This document shows, one piece after another, positions 57,701 through 63,700 of a stretch of 64,000 nt of DNA; position 1 is the first letter of the stretch; each line of letters starts with the position of its first letter. The stretch comes from Nocardia anaemiae NBRC 100462. Lineage in GTDB: Bacteria > Actinomycetota > Actinomycetes > Mycobacteriales > Mycobacteriaceae. The DNA lies in NCBI RefSeq assembly GCF_001612725.1, contig NZ_BDAZ01000031.1, positions 1-64,000 on the forward strand. The letters are read 5' to 3'. The translations under genes were made by a program, and so were the position numbers. Under the pieces are notes generated by a model. The model made no database searches. It was not told the origin of the DNA and was given only the letters and a program-made list of their open reading frames with translations.

Positions 57701-60700
57701 TGAGAGCGGCGATGTCTGGGAACGGGAACTGGTCGGCTACGATCCCCGCGAAGAGCCGCTGGAGTACCGTCCGCGCGAAGAACGCTGGACGCGGTACGAG
57801 CGTGGCACACCGGATGAACCCGGCGCCTCCTACTTCGCGGTCACCTTCGTCCCGACCGACGACGGCACCAGCCTTGCGCCCATCCCCCGTTTCGACCCCG
57901 ATACCGACCCGGCGGCAACCCCAGGCGAACCACTCGCGGACTATCCGATCCACCCGATGGGTTCTCGAGCTGAGCCCGACGACAGCACTCCCGAACCTGG
58001 CCCGATCGAGGCCCGAACCCCGTCTCCAACAACCGAACCCACCGAATCGCCGCACGAGACTCCCGCAGCGCCAGCGCCGCTGGCCGCTTCGGACGGCCGT
58101 ACAGATGTGCCCGATGGTTCCACGGCCGTGCGCGACAACGACGCGGTGCCGGAAGTCGCCGGTTTCGGCGCAACGGAATCGGCGGGTCCGGCGCCGAAAA
58201 CACCGTGGAGCAACCGTCGATCCGACGCGGTGAGTACCGGATCGCAGGATCCGGAACCCCATAAGTCCAGCAGGCCAACACCCTGGAGCAGTACAGAGCC
58301 CGCCGATGAGACCACGGATGTAGACCGATTGCAGGACGTGCAAATCCGGCAGTTGATCGATACTCATATCGCCCAAGGTCAACCGGAACACGCGGTCAAC
58401 CTCCTCGAAGCGCAATTCAAAGCCGACGTATTCCAGGGGATACGAGCGCGTGTAGGCGACCCGCAGGTGGCTCGAGAGATTTTCTCCGACGCGTGTACGG
58501 GTGCGATCAGACGTCTCGACCAGATCGGCACGAAAAGCGTCAAGGAATGGGTCGGCATCAATGCGGGAAATCTCATTGGGCAGCACCGTGAAATTGCCGA
58601 AATCTGGTACCGGACTTTGGAATTCGTAGCCCGCGGTGCCAGGTTGGCGGCGTCTGACCCGATGCTTGCCGCGCTTGCCGAGGCGAACACATCGCAGGTG
58701 CGACAACACCTGCTCGCGCAAACCGCGAGCCGCCAGCGGCACCTGCGCCGATTCGGGTCGCGGCCGACTGGGCCCGGTCGACCGTCGACGCCGCCTCGAG
58801 ATCCCGCGAGCGAGTCCCGCGCGGTGTGGGATGCCGTCCGAACACTGGTCCTCGCGGTCGCCGACGAACGCGGTCTGCACACGCATATTCCCGACGAGCC
58901 TGCACCCAAGCCTGCGCCGTCCCGTCGCACGACAGCCAAGCCTCGTCCGGCAACGGCAGCGGGCAGAGCCACGGCCAATGCGAAACCCCACCCTGCCCGC
59001 GTCGAGTCACCCGAATTCCCCGCAAAGGACGGGACGGCGGCCGAGCAGCGCGGGCCCGATGCGTCCGGCCCGGTCACCGCAGCGCCAACCGAACCGAGCG
59101 ATGAGCCGACCGCAACGAATTCCCCAGTTACACAGCCCAGCCCACTGGACATGGAGCGGGTGGATGCCGCTACCGACCGGCTGGCCGCATTGCTGTCTCC
59201 GGCGGTCAACAAGCGCCCACTGCCAACGGCAAACACTCCGGGGCCGAACATACTGTCCGAGCGCGAGCGGACAGTACTCGAATTGGTCGCTGAAGGCCTG
59301 ACTGATCGGCAGATCGCAGCGACGCTCGACATTTCCCAGCACGCCGTGCGGCACTGCCTCGAACGTGTTTCTCTCAAACTCGGCACCAGCAAGAGCCGGA
59401 ATACGCTTGTGGCAGTCGCGACGCAGCGGCAACTCATCGGTCACCCGGAAGCTCCCGCACCCACGGAATCGCTCCATGAACCCGAACTCGATTCGGCAGC
59501 AAGCAGTTCCGAAACTCCCGAATCCCACCTTGGCAACTCGACAACCGAGCCAACCCACCCCGCTGACGAGAATCAGCGTCCTGTCGAATCGGATCCCGTC
59601 GACGACACAGCGGTCGACCGGCAGACCGCTCCGCACTCCGGGACCGAGCATTCGGCGACCGAGCCGCGATACCAACTGGCGGACTTGGAGGATGAGTTCC
59701 CCTACCATCCGGAACTGGCCAAACATGTCACATGGGATGATGTCGACTTCGACGAGCACGGCGATGTTCGCGATGAGAACGGCGACCGGTACATCACCGG
59801 CCCGAAGGGTGCCGTCTTCCTCTTCACGCCGCAGTTCAAGCGCACGATCCGCCATCGGGCGACGCACATCATGGTGTACAGCTCGTTCCCCGAACCCGGA
59901 CACTATCCATACGCTTTCGGGCACTGGTTCCTCACCGAGGACGCAAGAATCCGAGTCATGCCCGGCAGCCAGATGTTGCCGAAAGCCTCGGCGCACCCGA
60001 AGTTCATCACCCAATGCAAATTCGAATTCGCCAAGCACGTCGACCTCAGTACGGTCGAATTCGATGACGAGCTCCAAGGTGAGCTCTGGCGCAGAGTGCG
60101 ACCTCCCGGCGTACCCACCTTCGATCAACTGATCGATCGACGTGGCACAAGAGCGCGGGTGGTGGAAGCCGACGCCACAATGTTCAAAGGCGGCGACGTC
60201 GAATTCTGGGTGAATGTCGAGCAATGGGAAGCCACGACGGACGGGCTCGCCATCACGTTCTCAGTGGGTTCGGTTTTCGACTGGGAGGGCAAACTCACGC
60301 TGGTTCTCGGCCGCGCGAACGGTGCCAAGACGGCGCATTACACCAATGTGGTCCCCGGTAGGGCCCCGGAAGACTTCGCCGCAGCGGTCGAGAAGTTCCA
60401 CACCGAGCGGGTAGCTCCTTGGCTCGCGGAATCAGACGTCGTAGTCGATGAATTCGGTCCGGACCGGCAATCCACGCCCGTCATCTCTTCCGCACCCGCT
60501 GCCGAAATCGAGCCGGTTGCTCCGAGCCGAGCCCGCTACCAGACGATAGCCTCGCCCGCCTCGTCGGCTGGCGACGATACGAACGTCGATCTCGTGTGGC
60601 CGACGATCGATTCTCGCGGCTGGCTCCTCGGCCCCGATGGTCAACACTTTCGCACGACCGCCAACTCGGGTGCGGGCTTCCTGCTGACGTCGGCTGGCGA

Positions 60701-63700
60701 TTTCGTCACCTCGGAGAACGCCTGGCCGGAAGAACTGCTCGCCACGTTCCTCGCGCGCGGTGGCTCGCTCGACGATGTGAGCGGCCTCGGAATCTGGTCG
60801 GTCATCGGCCCTATCAGCGAGCTCGACCTGCAAATGCTCATTCTCGGGGAGACAACCGACCCGATGAATCCCGCGCAGGTCCTCGACGCGTTACTCCAAG
60901 CGGGCGCGGACCTCTCCCGACTGCGAGTCGATGACATCGCCGGTGACCAACAGGGCCTGATGTGGCGCGGCCTGGCGGATCGGATGACGGTCGCCGACCT
61001 GTGGCGCGACCGCGGCCGCGATGCCCATCTGCTGTTCGCAGGCTTCGGTATCGCCCCACAGACCGGTAGCCGCGGGGTCGCCTTCGGCGTTGATCTCGCG
61101 GGCTTCGAGGTGACAGACGACGGTATGTCGGTGCGGTTGCTCGTCACTGTGCCGCGATGTGATCCTGCCTTGGTCACTTTCGAATTGGTCCGGCACGGCG
61201 ACACATTCACGTTCCGACGCGGTGCATTGGACCTGGGACGCGACGAGGGACGTGCCGTGCTGGCGTCGGCCGTCGTGCACGAGAAACTGACCGCCCGGTT
61301 GGCGGAGTCGGGCGTCTCGTGGGCCGAAGACAGCACCGCTGCACCCACCGAGAACCTGCGGCCGGAACAGGCGCACGGTCCCCGGGAAGCCGCGGTATCG
61401 GCGCACGGCGCGGAACATGTTGTGCGCACCGAAGCGTACGAGCGCTGGACCCCAGCTGCTTTTGCCGAGGCTGCGGACTGGCTCGCTCAACAGCTTCGCG
61501 GCTTGCCTTCGCGCCTGGTCGATGCGGCCTGCGCCACGTTGCGAGAGGCTGTCGGCGAAGCGCTGCGGCAGCGCCCCGGCAGACTCCATGTGACCGTCGA
61601 AACGACGAACGAGCTCGTGCGTGTCACGCTGCTCGAAACGACCACCGAACATCTCGCCGCCGCACCCGAACCTGTTGCGGCCGGAGGTGATTCGCTTGCG
61701 ATGCGGTCCGGCGTAGAATTCTTCAGACGTCCTGTCGCCGGGTGGAATCAAGCATCATGGTTCGAGCTTCCAATTCCGAACGACACGGCGGACGTGGACG
61801 CCGAATCCGCCGCACAGCCTCGCCCCGCACACCCAACCGGCGCCGCACCTGTGAATCCCGCTCACGCAGTCGTGCAATCATCGACGCGCACCGCTGATAG
61901 TGAGACCGGCGATCCAGTACACACAGATCCGCCCGCCACCACCCCAACAACCGACGCCAGGGACGACGCGGCGCCATCAGACACATCGAACCCGTCGAGG
62001 GACGGGCGATTGCCCGCCGCGCAAGACGATTCCGCAACCGACACCGCGCATCGCCCCGAGCGCGACCTTCTCGCCCCCACACACTTCCGCGCCGCAGGGT
62101 GGAACCGGCGAGCCCGCCGCATGAACCCGATCCTCGCCGTCCAGCGCAACAATATCCCGGACGACCCCGTGCACGGGATTCGCAACAGACAGCCCGCACC
62201 GCACGGCGCCCCGCAACCACAAGCACCCGCAGCACCGACCGACCCCGCGCCCGACCCAGAAGGGCCACCGAGCACTCATCAGGACGGCATGCCCGGGCTC
62301 GGCCCCGCCCTGACCGAGCTTCGGGAGCGGGTCGCTGCGAACTTCGTCTCGATTGCCGACGCGGCGGGCGAATCGGGCGTGTGGCGTGCGCGCGACCGCA
62401 ATCCGATCGGGCGGCAAAGGCGTCGCCGGATAGTCGCGCACATGATCGGCCACGGTCAGCCGGAGATGGTGCGGTTGCATGAGCTCGCCGCGGACCGTCC
62501 GGCGGGCATGCGGCTCGAACAGCGCCGACATGCCTTGGCCCAGCTGCTTGCCGCGCGGATCCGGGCACTGCCGGATGAACTGCGGGCCGAGATCGGGCCG
62601 TTGCCACCGGACGCGCCCACTGAGCGGGTGCGGGCTGTCGTCGACATGATCGTGGCGAGCGACCGCGTGCGCGCGGTGCTCGGGCGGCGTGAGCGTAGCG
62701 CGTTGGTGCGGTCGGGCCGACAGCTGCTGAGGCTGAACTCGTTGCGCGCCTACGCCGACGGCTTCAACTCCGCCGTCCGGCTGCGCAACAACCTCCTCCA
62801 GCTGGAGCGGTGGTACGCCGATGCGTACCGTCGGCGCGACGAGCCCAACCGGCGGGCGTGGTATGAGACCGTGCACTCCTGGGTGGCCGACCTCGAACAG
62901 TCTGCCCGCGCCCTGCGCGACGCCGACTCCACCGACATCCAGCATCTGCAAGAGCAGCTGGCGGAGATGCTGACGCCGGATGTAGTCATAGCCGAGGCGA
63001 CCATCGTCGACGGATCCGGTGCCGCATCGTTCGTCGGCGATGTGGTGGTGCGGGACGGAAGCATCGTCGCGACTGGCCCCGATCTCCCCAGACGGGCTAC
63101 CACACCGATCATCGATGCGAAGGGGCTGGTCCTTGTGCCCGGCTTCGTCGACACGCATACCCATGACGACGTAGCCGTCACGAAGTGGGGCGCGCTGGAC
63201 TTCAAGATCGGCCAGGGCGTCACGACCGTGGTCACCGGCAACTGCGGTTTCAGCATGTTCCCGACCGTCGAGCCGCAGGATGCGACGCAGCTCGCGGAGC
63301 AAGCCGCCGCAGTACTCGGCGTGATCGACCAGCCATGGGACTGGCCGACAATGCGGCTCTGGCTGGACATGCTCGGTCGAAAGGCATTGGGGCAGAACGT
63401 CCGTCCGCTGCTCGGTCACAACGCGGTGCGGGTTGCCGCGATGGGCCTGGATGCACGCGAGGCCACTGAGGACGAAGTCCGCACGATGGAGGCACACGTC
63501 GAGGAGGCGATGCAAGCCGGTGCGGTCGGACTTTCACTGGGCATGATCTACGGCGGCGCCACGGCGACCCCGCAGGAACTGACCCGTCTCGGGGCCGTCG
63601 TCAAACGCCACAACGGCCTGCTCGTCGCGCATATGCGAAATGAGGGTGAGGGCCTACTCAATTCCATCGCGGAAATGTTGCAGATAGCCCGGGACACCGG

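Noticed and set aside
57402..58991. Long antisense frame opposite the papain-fold and sigma-like units
   Set aside because: Arg/Gly-rich low-complexity translation without recognisable family; the plus strand explains the region.
61977..63515. Long antisense frame opposite the D-aminoacylase domain
   Set aside because: The plus strand encodes conserved metal-binding motifs; the antisense product has none.
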